NCBI RefSeq assembly: GCF_026151205.1
Contig: NC_087078.1
Coordinates: 15,269,118-15,333,117, forward strand
Source of the DNA: Bolinopsis microptera
Lineage: Eukaryota; Ctenophora; Tentaculata; Lobata; Bolinopsidae
Direction: 5' to 3'
Length of the DNA stretch: 64,000 nt
Notes under the pieces: model-generated
Database searches by the model: none
What the model was told of the DNA's origin: nothing
Seen by the model: the letters and a program-made list of their open reading frames with translations, nothing else
Shown: in pieces, positions 31,081-43,613 of the stretch
Layout of the letters: each line of letters begins with the position of its first letter
Position numbering within the stretch: the stretch's first letter is position 1
Translations under genes and position numbers: made by a program

Positions 31081-32139
31081 ATGGGACTCAAAAACGTCAA
31101 AAAACCTCTGAAAGCTTTGAGTGTCAGCAGATCGATTTTTTTAGACGGATCTGTCTGTACTAACAGTGTATCTAGTTGTTATAATAACATTGTATCTGAG
31201 GGTTTACTTCCAATCATAAAGGAGAGGAGACGTGATACGAACGATACTAGCATATGGATACTGTGTGACACGGGACATTCTGCTTGTGATATGATTTATG
31301 GTAACACTAACAATACTGACAAGTTGGAAGCTTATGGTGTTACCACTAAATTGGGCATACAAGAAAGCCGTTTTACGGGTGTCCGGAAAGAATTCGAAAG
31401 CCACTTCGTGAAATCGAATCAATTGACAGTTAATCTGAGAAACGCTTATGAAATTTCGTCCATGTTATCTATAATTAGAAGACATCACGAAGATAGAAGT
31501 TTTCCTTTAAGATCTATGATTAGAAAAGAAGAAATGAATTCTCCTTTTTCTTCCAGTTTGCAATCTTATTGGGCAAAACAAGAGACAGGACACTTCCTTC
31601 GAGGCAGCAAACCTGTAATCTACCTAGTGAGAGATGATGATCCACCAATAAGGTTAGGACACCGGAGAGCTCCGTTTATAAGTATTCTGATAAAAGAACT
31701 AGAGAAACTAAAGGGACACTACAGCCATCTCAAAAATAAAGATATTGCAGTTTTACTCATAGATGAGGGGTTCCCGATGGAACAAACACGAGATGATCTT
31801 AAAGAGGGTGAGATTAAGAGATGGAGTACCACAGATGACCCTGTAGCGGTGCTCAAGGGACATGCCTGTTGGTCCGCTGAGTGGCCAGCAGTAATCGGTA
31901 TATGGAGATCTAGTTTTGCCTCGGGTCCCCTGAGTCGTCAGATACTTTATAACCTAATTTCCAGAGCAAGAGTTTATTCAACGATGATTGTGTATGACTA
32001 CAAACCAAACAGCTGTCGTGGTACCGAGAAACTATTTGAGGAATTAAGACAGCGTCGTGACTTGTGTAGGATAATTGAAGTTGACTACACAAAACAACCT
32101 TACGAGCAAAAAATAGTCCAACAGTACGTTTTTCAGTGA
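31081..32139 (+). CDS. SF1-helicase-like C-terminal domain protein, intronless
   Basis: A 352-codon frame from ATG 31081; the frame is open 11 codons further up but only from TTG. The region SIWILCDTGH followed by NLRNAYEISSML looks like the interior of a P-loop ATPase. The end matches late SF1 helicase motifs: IAVLLIDEGF, then VLKGHACWSAEWPAVIGIWR (the position of the GxE-W-VVI block), then YNLISRARVYSTMIVYDY (the SRAR arginine block). The Walker A part is absent, so this is the second RecA-like half only. It could be a last exon whose upstream exons are elsewhere (possibly in or beyond the gap), a partial retrocopy, or a decayed member of the large helicase/NTPase families of invertebrates. 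The frame has no stop, which favours recent function. Confidence 0.6.
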   Translation: MGLKNVKKPLKALSVSRSIFLDGSVCTNSVSSCYNNIVSEGLLPIIKERRRDTNDTSIWILCDTGHSACDMIYGNTNNTDKLEAYGVTTKLGIQESRFTGVRKEFESHFVKSNQLTVNLRNAYEISSMLSIIRRHHEDRSFPLRSMIRKEEMNSPFSSSLQSYWAKQETGHFLRGSKPVIYLVRDDDPPIRLGHRRAPFISILIKELEKLKGHYSHLKNKDIAVLLIDEGFPMEQTRDDLKEGEIKRWSTTDDPVAVLKGHACWSAEWPAVIGIWRSSFASGPLSRQILYNLISRARVYSTMIVYDYKPNSCRGTEKLFEELRQRRDLCRIIEVDYTKQPYEQKIVQQYVFQ

Positions 32140-35100
32140 TTATTATGTACACAAAAATAATTACTTAACCCTAATTCCATTAGGAGAGCACAATATTAGA
32201 ATATTGTACCTATAATCAGTATAATGGGAGTTGACTGATTAATTAATTAATGTTAAATATCTTCATTATTTCAGTGATATCTTTGTAGCATTCCTTGTCA
32301 ACCGTATATATTTTAATTGCCTTGGTAAAATTTCGGACAAATCTTACGAAGTAAAAGATTTTTGAAATTTAAAACTCAAAAATTATATCCAGCAACCTTA
32401 AATTAATGGTTCTGATAGAATTTAAATTTAGATATCATACTTTAAGTTGTGCGTCAAATTTAGGATTTCAAGTCGGCAATTTTCATCGTAAAAATCCTTG
32501 GAATAACTGCAGTACCAAAGTTTAAGAATAGAGGCTTTTATGAGCAAACACACAATTTGGTAATTTCTTAATTTAACCCCATGTATGAAGCACCTCTGTG
32601 ACATGTGCAAATGTTTTGAGCCTTTCACTCCTTAATATTCCATTTTTCAGGAGCCATTCGTTGAAGCTGAACTTCAAAACAGCCGTGTCCAATTTCCACA
32701 TAATATTTATGATTCTTCAATGATTCAAGTGAGCTTGGTAACAATGTTTTCACAGAAATCCTGCATACATTTGCACACTTTATTCCGCATATTCTCATAA
32801 TATTTGTGCTCTGGGCAGGTCACAAACATTTTGCAGTATGTTTTAGATATGAAAATGTTTGTGGTATGCCGTATATTTAATGGTAGGCGATTTTTGGAGC
32901 AACATTTGTTACTGAAACGAGGTAATTGGCTTTTTAGGGGGGAAAAGTTATTACATTATGAACAAAATATCTACATACCCTCTCCTTTAGATGGCAGTTG
33001 ATCTCGTCACTGAAACGATAAACAGTTTAAAACTTTGCTTCTCCGACAATCAGGTGGCAACAGTTCAATAATATCTTCATGTTTTAACTTGAAGCGTCGT
33101 GTGCTGCTAGCTTTGTCTAATGATCTATTACCAAGCTAGCTGATCTTGAGTCGGATCTCCTTCATGATTCATACGACGTGCAAGCCAATTGCAACAAACG
33201 TCTATCCCGCAGTTACAATTCACAACTCATCGCCGGCCGGTCACAATTTTGATTTTTCGCGAGCATCTTATCGTAGTTCTGATGTTATGTTGTAGCATCT
33301 GAATTTGAGTGTCGAGCATATCTAGCAAGCAAGTGGCCCAACACTGCACATGTGCGCGGCGCGAGCGCAACTAACTTTTGTCAAACTGACTGCCCAACGC
33401 CTTACATTTTATCATTAGAATATAGTTGCGCCTGCGGTAAAAATAGCCAAAATTTTCAGCATAAACCACTTTGAGTGCGCTGGTCATGCGCTTTAACCCC
33501 AAGAAGGTGAGAGATGGTGATTTATCGCGTGTGAATATGTTATAATGCAATGGGAGTTGATTATAATGGGAATATATTAACAAGTAACGACTGACATATC
33601 ACTGATTTATACAGAATAGGCTTCAGAGCGTACTAATTTAAGAATTTGAAGAAGGGTAGCGGAGATTGGTAAAATTTAACGCGGGAGGTAGCTTTACCAA
33701 GTGCCAGACTCTAGTCGACTAGTCTAACCCTTACGCAGAGCCCATTACTTCATAATTCGTTTATGCCCAACCTTAAACCCATAATTCCAGCCCTATTTTA
33801 ACTTATTAACGCTCACTACAGCTGAGGGTCACCCCGGACCCTTGATAGTGGGCAGTAAGGAGCAACTAAAGACATAACTCCTCTGCAGACTGCAAGCGGA
33901 AACAAGAACTTATACTGGAGCCTAACCTAAGTATTGCGGAGTCTATTAAAGAGCCTTATAATCAACCATCCTGGGTCCGCTGTATAACTCGTATTATTCT
34001 TCTTTTGGCGTATTATACGTTTCATTTGTCGTATTTTACTTTCGGTATATATGGACAGCATAATAACGGGTAATAACCATAGCATAGGTTGATCTTACCC
34101 CTGTAGTTGCCACAGATTTGAAAACCAGGGGAACCACTCAGCTGTACCATCACTATACACCAGACACACAGCCAGTTTATACTCAAGTATCTGCTACATC
34201 TTCCCACAATTAAACAATTGGACCACGCCACAAGGCAGAAAGCTCCACAATATCGTGTTAAATATTAAAATACACTCCATCACTCACTCACACACACACG
34301 TTGAATAGACTTTAGTGCGATGAGGTGAAGAACAATGGGGCAAATGAGCATGTTGTTTCTAAATAATAATACTCCACCGCGTCAAGTCTTATTGTCAACT
34401 CTATTTACGATAAATTACAGTTGATAGTATATTTATTGTACTGCATGCTACTATAGTACTATCAGACATGAAATTTACAGGTGTTACTGCACAGGTCTGA
34501 TATAACGGTGAGGATAATACTGTGTGGTTGTGGGGGGATGAGAGTTGTGTATCAAGGATGCATGTTGGGAGATTCACAACAAACATTAGCAGACTTTGAT
34601 GCTGGGATGAAAACGTGTGCGGAGGAGATTGAGATGAAATTATTGTCACCTACTCTGTTGCTAGGACTGCAATCATAGATCAAACCATGCTCGTGTAAAA
34701 TTTACACAGGATTACACAGGATTACAGATTACAATTAAATTATAGGCCCACTATCGTGAACCGTCATAATTGTGCACAATTGGATATAAACATATCATCA
34801 AAGTTGGTTTGGAATCAGAGCCAGGCTTAGCCTTCGCGAGGTTCTCACCATTTTGATGTTAGAGATTTATTTCATTATTTTATTGACGTCATCTTATGAC
34901 TGGATCTGGTTTTGGTCAGATGAAAATAGGTGGTAAATGTTAAATCACAGTCGCTAGTCTTGAAATTACTTAACGAGCCTGCACGATGGTTACCTGAAAA
35001 TGGAGAACATTCGTGTTTTAACCGGAAGATAATGCTCACCTAATTTGAAGGCAGAAGACGAGACCTTTATGGAATAAACCTGCAGACGCGGGAATTTTAA

Positions 35101-37142
35101 AAATGCCTCCCAGTCAAAGTGCCCGGAGTGACTAGTCGGTATATTTAATATGGAATCTGGATCTATTTCTCTATGAGGTGTATTGTTTAGGAAACTGTCT
35201 CGAGTGTGTGCAGCACAGGAAACATTTGCTCGTTACACACACGTTACACACCCCCTGGACTCTACATACTGGACCCAGGGTAGCATAACTCCTTATACTG
35301 TGACTTTTGCCAAATCACAGGACTAAATGAGTAGATCTGATCTTAATAGAAGTTTTATAAATTGTACAAGGTTTACAAAAATAGTTCTATAAAAATAGAT
35401 CTTTATTTCGCAGTAGATAATGACAGGTGTACTGAAAACTAAAAACCGATATCCGAAGATCTGTCCGTTACCACTAGTACTACCAGTATAATGTATGAAG
35501 TTTTAACTGTGATCTAAAATATGTGACCGTCCTAGATTCTACTCAAAATACATCTTGTAGTTATACTCGAAATCGGAAGACAGTACTTGTTAATACTAAT
35601 ACGTTATAGTACTCAGTACTTTAGTGTATTACAGTATAATGGTGCAGCCGGAGACCCGACTATAACTGTTAAAGTAAGCATGCCAATGTATTAAGCAATT
35701 GCCAATTTTTGTGCTCTATTTCGAGACCAGATAAGTCTCATTATATTACGAATGACTTGATACATCTAAAACAGGTATCAGTAAAATCATACATTTCTGA
35801 AAGAAAATGAGTTGCAAAGTTATATAAAGAAACATTATTTATTAAAGCTGCTTTCTACCATGACTATCTGAGGTAAAACATGACGATTCAAATTGTTACA
35901 GATATAGTGGTTCTAAGGGTACAGTAGCCATACACTCTTATTCCTTTCCTCGCAATATTACGTGATCTCACAAAATACAACATTTTACCTCACAAAGTGT
36001 TCAAATATTTCCTGATCAGTAATCGGTATCCTGGTTACATCAACTATCTATACATTAGTTTAACCTTTGATGGCAATTCAGAGGGGTCAAGTTCCCCACT
36101 GCATGGCATTTAATCTAATTTCTTAGAGACTCTCAGTATATACCTAGTAGCTATGTGGCTGTATAATGTAATGTAAGGTAATGTCATTAATTATTAATTA
36201 GTAAGGATTTTATAAGGTCGTTTCTTCGCGACTTACTTTAATCGAATTATGAACATTTTGAATATCGACTAGCTTTAACTAAGGTCAGAAAGAAGAAGCC
36301 AAAGTATAATTTTAAACATGTTCTCCGAGTTTGGTTTCTTTGGAATAAAATCTCAACAAAATGCTCACTCAAAGAGTTTTATTTTCTATTTAACTAAGAA
36401 TTATAACTTTTCGGACGAAGGTACAAGTACAATCTAATTTCGACAAATTTTAAAATGAACATCTCAGAGTAAATTGACAACAGATTATTTGATCATGATA
36501 ATATACATCAAGATATGACTTGTTACTACAGGGATGCAACACTTGGAATTGCGGTGCAAACCCTACATAATCAGATTAGGGTCTGCAGGGTACTAGTGCT
36601 CTAGTATGAGAGCTTCTCCTGCTACCAGGGGAGTAGTAGGGTATCCTGCCATACCTATATTAACCCACTCAATATATCAACCCACTATTTAGATGCTCTG
36701 TCTGCAAATAACGTTCACTTCCAGACACATAAGCCAGCTGTAATTAATAAACGTCGTGGTTTCAATCTGTTCAAATTTAGTTTAAGGTCGATCCTTTACT
36801 CGAAATTAATGTATTCAAGCTATATTCAATTGTTTTGAACAATGTATCAAACTTCTCACCGCTCTTTAGCAAGGTGCCTTTTCTTCTACAGTTATCCCTC
36901 CAGACACATCTCACATTAGTCAAGAAGAAAATTAGACTTAGTGGTTTTCATTCTGTCTACGCTTGGTTTTAGGCAGACTCTCTGCATTCGATATTAATAG
37001 ATTAAAAAGTCAATCTATTCATTTGCATTTTATATTTCCTTTGAGTAAGTGGCCTAATGAAATATTGAGGTTGGTGCTGGAAAATTTAAATATAGATGTT
37101 GCAGTACAGGAGTAGCTGTTCGTCAATTTTCTTTCTCTGCTC
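32140..37142. other. 5-kb stretch without a recognisable gene
   Basis: I see only short ORFs without family features, scattered gcgcggcgcg pockets (33358) and a CACACACA run (34290). No exon with paired splice sites could be supported. Confidence 0.4.
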
Positions 37143-37273
37143 GACTAAGTGATGAATCGTTTAACTTTTTAGGGTAAAACTTTAATGAAGTAATTTTCTG
37201 ATAGACACGTCTATAATCATCTGAGAACTTACTTACTAAAGTTTGACTCAAAACGATTCATCACGTCTTAGTC
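37143..37273. repeat. 131-bp hairpin element
   Basis: gactaagtgatgaatcgttt at the left end pairs with aaaacgattcatcacgtctt plus agtc at the right end. The middle is unpaired. A small foldback MITE is the likely explanation. Confidence 0.7.
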
Positions 37274-37950
37274 TAACATAGAGAGAAGATCGATCGACAG
37301 TTCTTATTGCCGCTGTTATGACATAGCTCACTAAGTAATATGTATTGGGTGGAAAGGTAAGTTTTAAAGGAACAGCAGGCTGCCAGGCTAAGTCATTTGG
37401 ATTGAATACATCTATTTAACAAGTAATAGAATTTAATGCACATCTGGAATGCATTGATCTAATAAATGACATCGAATTGAATAATAAATATGAGTTTGGT
37501 AATGGTTCTTGATTCTTCTCATAAACACATTACGAATTATATGGGACAGAAAACCCAATACACGTTACTGAACACATGTGACATGGCGTTACCATAGCAG
37601 CGATCTAGAGTCAATTACCATTTGTAGTTTTAAAACTCAAAAGAGACCTGTGTATAACAACATACATGGCAAATCCCAGATAATCATTTCAGGATCCACA
37701 ATGACAGACAAATTTACAGACGATTCGTTTACGAGGCTAAGAGTGGGGAGGGTTTGATTGATTTTACACATACCCCATGAGGTTTAAGAGATCACGTGAT
37801 GTGGTCACGTGTTAGAGATCTCCTAACCAGCTCCACTCCCTGACATAAAGAGCTGGTGACGCAAATGATATTGAGTTTAGGCTGTCAAATTAGGCACTGT
37901 TATAAAGTAGGGTAACCTTCACCCCCGGTTATTGGAGAGTAATACCAGTA
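37274..37950. other. Intergenic, no gene seen
   Basis: Two CACGTG boxes occur close together at 37791-37812 (atcacgtgatgtggtcacgt). Confidence 0.4.
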
Positions 37951-37954
37951 CTGC

Positions 37955-38375
37955 TACTACTAATACCAGTATAAGTACTACAGTGAGTGTACAGGAGTAA
38001 TACCAACTCTGTACTACAGTGAGTGTACAAGAGTAATACCAGTACCAGTACAACAGTGAGTGTACAAGAGTAATACCAGTACCAGTACAACAGTGAGTGT
38101 ACAAGAGTAATACCAGTACCAGTACTACAGTGAGTGTACAAGAGTAATACCAGTACCAGTACAACAGTGAGTGTACAAGAGTAATACCAGTACCAGTACA
38201 ACAGTGAGTGTACAAGAGTAATACCAGTACCAGTACAACAGTGAGTGTACAAGAGTAATACCAGTACCAGTACTACAGTGAGTGTACAAGAGTAATACCA
38301 ACTCTGTACTACAGTGAGTGTACAGGAGTAATATCAGTAGTCAGTACCAGTACTACATTAAGTGTACAGGAGTAA
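37955..38375. repeat. 37-bp minisatellite
   Basis: About eleven units of cagtgagtgtacaagagtaa plus taccagtaccagtacaa; unit starts at 38054, 38091 and 38128 give a 37-base period. Central units are nearly identical, edge units degenerate (aactctgta variants). The minus strand is open in two overlapping frames of about 100 codons because no stop occurs in the unit; 37 is 1 modulo 3, so the frame cycles every three units. I do not regard these as genes. Confidence 0.93.
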
Positions 38376-38953
38376 TAATTTAATATGGTTAAAACATGAT
38401 ATTTACTGTTTAGCAAATGTACAAGAGTTAAACTCAAGGTGATTTGTCATGTTAGAGTTGTGAAGGATTAGGTATAATAAGCTGGTCTCGGTGAATGTAG
38501 GCGCTTCATTTATACCTTTGGTATAATGAGAAATATTGTGCAACGGTAACCTTGCTAGACAAGAATTACTGCATGCAGACAGGATCGAGTTGAGATTCTG
38601 GTGATTTTGGTGATTTTGGAGGCGGTCACGCAATGCAGGGTCAGTAAGCAGGCTTTAAAATTTTAGGCAATTTATCCTCGGATACTTCTAAATTAGGCAC
38701 CGCTCGAAACTAAGTCAATATCTTATGCAAATCGCAAAACTATTAGACGGTCAAACCAAGACCAACCAGGGACAAAAGGAAATTGCGGCATGTGCGGGAT
38801 CGCGATTTTTCCCATTTTTTGTGACAAATTTTATGTGTCGTCTGTTTGGCTTGTCGCGGTATCGTGATTTTTGGGCAAAATAATCGCGATTTTCTTTGCC
38901 CTGAGACCAACCAAAGAAAACTGAAAAATGTAACGTGTTCAATGTTCACAAAC
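38376..38953. other. Flank or intron of the coiled-coil gene
   Basis: A minus-strand open stretch near 38633-38560 (rich in QNHQNHQN) might be a further exon, but it lacks a clean acceptor. Not called. Confidence 0.35.
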
Positions 38954-39117
38954 CTGTTTCTAAGACATTCAGCTAACTCCCCCTGTAATCCCTGAAGAAG
39001 CACCTGTAGATCTCCCACAGGATCACTGTTCCCTGTAAACAGGGGCACACACTCCGAGATCTGGGCTTCCAGTTCCGTCACTGCTGCCTCCATATCTGCC
39101 GGAATTTCTAAAATATC
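38954..39117 (-). CDS. Coiled-coil protein (AKNA-like?), exon 3
   Basis: Acceptor gatattttag precedes 39117 and donor gtttgtg follows 38954. It encodes EIPADMEAAVTELEAQISEC and continues to LQGELAECLRNR in a heptad-like pattern. It is in phase with 39735-39774 (one base carried over). The gene continues downstream, but I could not place exon 4. Confidence 0.65.
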
Positions 39118-39635
39118 AGAGGTTAGCTTTGTAGTTAGGTATCTGAATGTATAACAGACACTCATGAAATGCAATGAAAAACTTGCGATATTTTCAATAG
39201 ATCCACTGACCATAATACCAAATAATGAGTCATTAATTGCAATTCAGAGGCATTAGCTGCCGTTATAAATTATAATATAAGTAGCGGTTAAGCAAAAAAC
39301 GGACGTCTTACCTTCATACCAAAACATGGCTAAGTCTACCGAAAAGTTGCGAAATAATACGTTTGTAACAGTAAGATTAAACAGACCACGTAAACACGGA
39401 GAAATTAATTCAAACGAAAGAGTTGATTATTTCGTATAGCGTAAGGCATGACACCAGCATGCATGGACAAATCATGTATAGATAAAAGGGATGATGTATA
39501 AATCCTTGATTAGACCTTAACAGTTCTATTGCAAGTGGTAGGAAGGAGGCGTAACGATTAGTCACATCTTGTTAAGTTGAGAGCGCTTTCTCAGACATCA
39601 GTGCAAACATTAGGGTAATAGTTTGGCCATTTCAT

Positions 39636-39715
39636 GTCACATGTAATGTCACGAGTAATGTCACGTGTAATGTCACGTGTAATGTCACGTGTAATGTCAC
39701 GTGTAATGTTGTAGG
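39636..39715. repeat. 12-bp tandem gtaatgtcacgt in an intron
   Basis: Six near-perfect copies carrying cacgtg at unit junctions. On the minus strand it would read as a repeated DITR, but it lies between two spliced exons and is most likely intronic. Confidence 0.9.
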
Positions 39716-39734
39716 GTGTTTCATTGACACTTAC

Positions 39735-39774
39735 CCGGGTTGTCTGTCTGCGTTTCAATCGGTGTTCCAACGCC
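39735..39774 (-). CDS. Coiled-coil protein (AKNA-like?), exon 2
   Basis: A 40-base exon between tttcag and gtaagt encoding GVGTPIETQTDNP plus one base. Phase agrees with both neighbouring exons, which is the main support for so short an exon. Confidence 0.6.
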
Positions 39775-39929
39775 CTGAAAATTTTTATCATTAAATTTGA
39801 AAAATTGGGCAATTTTATAATGATAAAAAGGCATTGGAGTTATACAGTCATCTCCAGGAGAAACCAAAATTGTGCAGTCGTGAAAGACTAATATAATAGA
39901 AAAAGGGATTATAAAAATTCTGCTCTTAC

Positions 39930-40160
39930 CTTGCTTTGATAAACTCGAGGACATGCCAGATACTTGGCCACTCTCAGCTGATCAACAGCTATGAGGGCTC
40001 TCGAGTGCTCCCTCAGCAACTCACTGTAGTTCTTCTGAAGTGTGCTGTACGCATCGTCAGACCCAGGGGTATCTCTGCTACCACTCTCTGATGATTTTTT
40101 GTTGTGGTTTCCCACATTTTTCATCTCCCCTTGAGGATTGATTTGAGTGAGATCCATCAT
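39930..40160 (-). CDS. Coiled-coil protein (AKNA-like?), exon 1
   Basis: Starts at ATG 40160 (MMDLTQINPQGEMKNVGNHN) and ends in phase 0 at donor gtaagagc. A disordered polar stretch (KKSSESGSRDTPGSDD) is followed by a helix with heptad character (STLQKNYSELLREHSRALIA, then VDQLRVAKYL). The L-x-x-EHSRA-x-x-xVDQLR pattern recalls the coiled-coil segment of AKNA, a centrosome/microtubule-associated family, but I hold this only as a weak suggestion. The three exons give about 145 residues of a longer protein. Confidence 0.65.
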
Positions 40161-40410
40161 ATTATACCGTATGGAAGGAAAATTATATTTCCAGGTTTCT
40201 ATATATATTTTGTTGTGGTTATATAAATTTGTGATACTGTATCTTTCTTACTAAAAATGTTCCAAATCAATTGACAAGATAATTGATCACAATATGAAAT
40301 GTTAAATACAACCTATTAAGATTAAATAGCCAGCCACATGGTATCAAATAATTGAAATCTTCATCTATGAAACCAAAAAATCTGTGGAATCCATCAAAAA
40401 ATGAATTCAA

Positions 40411-41851
40411 ACTTGTTCAACTAGTGAGATCTAAATCAAATGACAAAATAAAGAGGCAGTACACAGTAGAGTGCTGAAGCGATCGAATCATGCATCTGTA
40501 ACCACAATACTATTTTCTTTCAATTCAAACTCAGCCTGATTTTGTAGTTAATGTTTCTGATAGGAGTCTATGCCTTGTTTAATTGACACTTTCAAAATAC
40601 AGTTTTTAGAGCAACGATGCTACCAAAAAACTCAAGAATATTGAGTTCCAGTTGTGGTTTGTTTAATTAATGTTCATGGTTAAGCTTGAGTGGCCTCCTG
40701 TAGTTTTGGGTCTATCCCACTATGCTGTAACAGGAAAAACGGTAATAGAGACTGTTTCCTTAACTGATCAACATCTATAAGAGAGGGTTACTCAGTTACT
40801 TTGAACCCCTTTTGATTCTCAATGAAACAAGAAATTTCAATGAAACAAGAAATGCCAGGCATATTACATCTCTCAGTCGACCCTTGGCGTGATGTCAAAC
40901 ACCACTGTTAGTGGTGTAATAAAGGGCCCCGCTAACCACGCCATGCAGGGAGTGGGGTGGAGGCAGGGGGTGCAATCAGAGCTGAGGGGGTGCTTTATTT
41001 GAATTTATTTATGAATATAACATAATATGTATTGATTGTTTTGTGGTAAATAAACATTTTGTTTTTCTTATTCCAAAAAAATATTTGAGGGTGCAGCAAA
41101 GAGCTGTAGTATATATAAATAATCGATATGTAGCTGTGATGAACTAAATAATACACAAACATGGATGTAGCAGCTCAGCTTTTCAGCATGCTCCCATTGG
41201 AGCTCCGGGGTATCACAGTGCTAGACGGTTTCAAAGTTGGTCTAGGCAGATTTATAGAACAGTACCCCGACACACCACCTGCTCCAGGCTACATTTCGAC
41301 AAACGATAACTCAATGCTGAGCTGTGAGCTGCAGGAGGACGCACTTGATGCAGTTGTCCTGAGCACACCCTGCTCACCAAAACGTACGTACATAACATAA
41401 TTTTGCATTAAATAATAAAACTATTCAACTGCATCATAAACCGCATCATCATTCGCCATCGACTAGTTGTATGTGAAACATTTTACTGACAAATTAATAG
41501 TCTGAAATGTCTATCACTTCTCTCTATATGAGCACACATTATATTTTGTTAAAACTTTTAACAAGAAGCAATCCAGCTTGACCATGGCCAACCTGCTTTC
41601 CGGGAAAGATTCAAAGCTTGAAAGAATTAGCACATAGTGCGATGATATTTTGTGATGATGTGATGTCATAAATTTTACTTTACTTTACTTTATCCTTCAA
41701 AAAAATGGCAAAAACCGACCTTAAGAGCTAACTTTTGATTAATATAATAGCCTAGCAGTTAGAAAATATTTTATTAGCTTTAAAAATTATTGTTCCAACA
41801 AAAAGCTTAGTTAGGCCTAGGTCCCTTGGTATATAAGTAACGTGTATTAAA
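40411..41851 (+). repeat. 1.4-kb repeat, right copy (inverted to 12090-13515)
   Basis: The reverse complement of the left copy from agttgaa/cttgttcaactag at one end to ggtatataagtaacgtgtat at the other. The right copy has a 17-base tandem duplication (tcaatgaaacaagaaat, about 40819-40856) and ctttactttactttac at 41677, which the left copy lacks. Confidence 0.9.
41161..41400 (+). CDS. Hypothetical 79-aa ORF inside the 1.4-kb repeat
   Basis: Second copy of the ORF at 12535-12786, starting MDVAAQLFSMLPLELRGI. Its last ten codons are shifted relative to the left copy by small indels (TPCSPKRTYIT at the end). Either the C-terminus is not constrained or one copy is already broken. No family recognised. 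Confidence 0.4.
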   Translation: MDVAAQLFSMLPLELRGITVLDGFKVGLGRFIEQYPDTPPAPGYISTNDNSMLSCELQEDALDAVVLSTPCSPKRTYIT

Positions 41852-41852
41852 T

Positions 41853-41945
41853 GAAAATCACTTTCGAGGCACCTCGACAAAACTCAAAAGCTACTCATGC
41901 TTTTTACGGAGAAATTATGCTTTTTACGGAGAAATAAGACAATAG
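41853..41945. repeat. Short repeat, inverted match at 18900-18975
   Basis: cactttcgaggcacctcgac and the tttttacggagaaat words match the 18.9-kb repeat in inverted order; tgctttttacggagaaat is tandemly doubled here. Confidence 0.7.
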
Positions 41946-43613
41946 TATTTTTGGCTTTGTTATATTTCTTTCAAAAGTATTCCAAAAGTATTCCAAGTCA
42001 CAAGTGATTTATATAAGTGCAAAGAAGTGATTACAATGCACGCAATTTGCGAAGTGTGCTTTCGCTGGAGATATAAACGGTACCTTAAATAAATTACATA
42101 TGTATCAAATTTTCATGCCATGTAATATCAAATATAAGCAAAAATATTCTGAAACTTGACTAAATTTTGAAATTCATAATCCCTAAAATTTATTTGTAGG
42201 TTTGTTGATTATAACCTAAATAAAAATGCGCGCCGAGTTGGACTCTTCACGTCGGATTTTACTAATTCACTCGCCAGCGCGCTATCACGTGTTTTTAATG
42301 CCGTGATTTCATTGGTCACCTCTATAACGCGCATTGTTTGTGACAGGACAGTTTTTTCACATAATTTGTCAACCGCGCGTGCAATAAACTCAATTTAAGC
42401 TCCGCTTTGTGACCGAAATGGGCCCTAATATGGAATTTATGCAACGCATGGCCGGTAATTAGCTAATTGAATTTTCGGCACAAGGACCAGGTTGCATATT
42501 ACATATACTTAAATACAGTGTAACATATTTTATTATTTTATTATGTCAATTAATTATATTAATTACGTCGCAAGAATGTTATCTGGTTCTTGTACCAGCT
42601 AGCTGCATGTTTGAAGAATTAAAACAAAATTTTATGACGACTCGTCAATGAGCTGTTAGAATTATAATAACAACATGTAAAGATGTAAAGATGTAAAGAT
42701 CGGTAATCTTTAATATAAACGCTACAGTTGATAAAATAAATGAAGGCAAAAAAAATCATTAACAAAATATATCGCTGATCGCCTTATAAAAGTGATAAAA
42801 TAACTGCAGTTGTTAAATAGAACTCAAAGAGTCTGAATGAAATTAACAATATCGGGAGCAATTAACAGTAACTGACCAAAACCACTAATCAATCATTATA
42901 TTTTGATACTTCAGATTCTGTAATTATACGATTTTCCTCAAACCTATATAATACCGACCATGATCGATATTTAAGTATAAGATAGCTTTATTAAAACTTT
43001 TAATCTGTGCATGGCAAGTGTGGGTGAACTCCTATGTGACAACTTTAATATCACTAAATATCTAAAAATCTCTAAATTTCTCTAAATGAAATTATCCATC
43101 GCATCATATTATTATTATATTAGTGGAACTATAAGTGCCTAATTCAGTGAGGATTTCTCTATTGCAGTTGGATTGCAAAATAAAACACGTGGCAGAAGCA
43201 TGAACTCGCTCATCAAAACCGGCCGAATTATATAGTCAATTTAATTCTGAGCGCCAAACACGTATCCGATAGTAAACAACAAAATGTTAATTCTCTGTCT
43301 TCTCTGTTCTCTTTACCGAATCAAACGAGGAAAAAGTGGAATCGCAAATCCTAAAGTTTCAAAATTAAAGATATTTTTTGTGCTCAATATAACAGTGCAT
43401 CATGGATATAATATTAATTATAAAGGCAGAATGGTCATAAATTTTTACTCGAAATCACTATCGCTGTGTTGACCAGTGTATTTCGGAAATAGTTTCCGCT
43501 TTTTCTTCGTTGGCTTTGGGAAAGTGGCTGCAAAATCGTCTCGGCGGATTTGGGCATTTTCTCCAAGCTTCCGAACCCTGAAAGAAATTGATATATTTAA
43601 ATTTATTCAATAG
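41946..43613. other. Intergenic, no gene seen
   Basis: AT-rich with gtaaagat tripled at 42677-42700. The 62-aa ORF at 43284 has no features. Confidence 0.35.

Noticed and set aside
37919-38252. Minus-strand ORFs of 98 and 107 codons
   Set aside because: They are readings of the 37-bp minisatellite in two frames, with no start context or domain.
39591-39812. ORF with repeated DITR
   Set aside because: It crosses the 12-bp tandem repeat and the exon at 39735-39774 in a frame other than the spliced one; best seen as intron.
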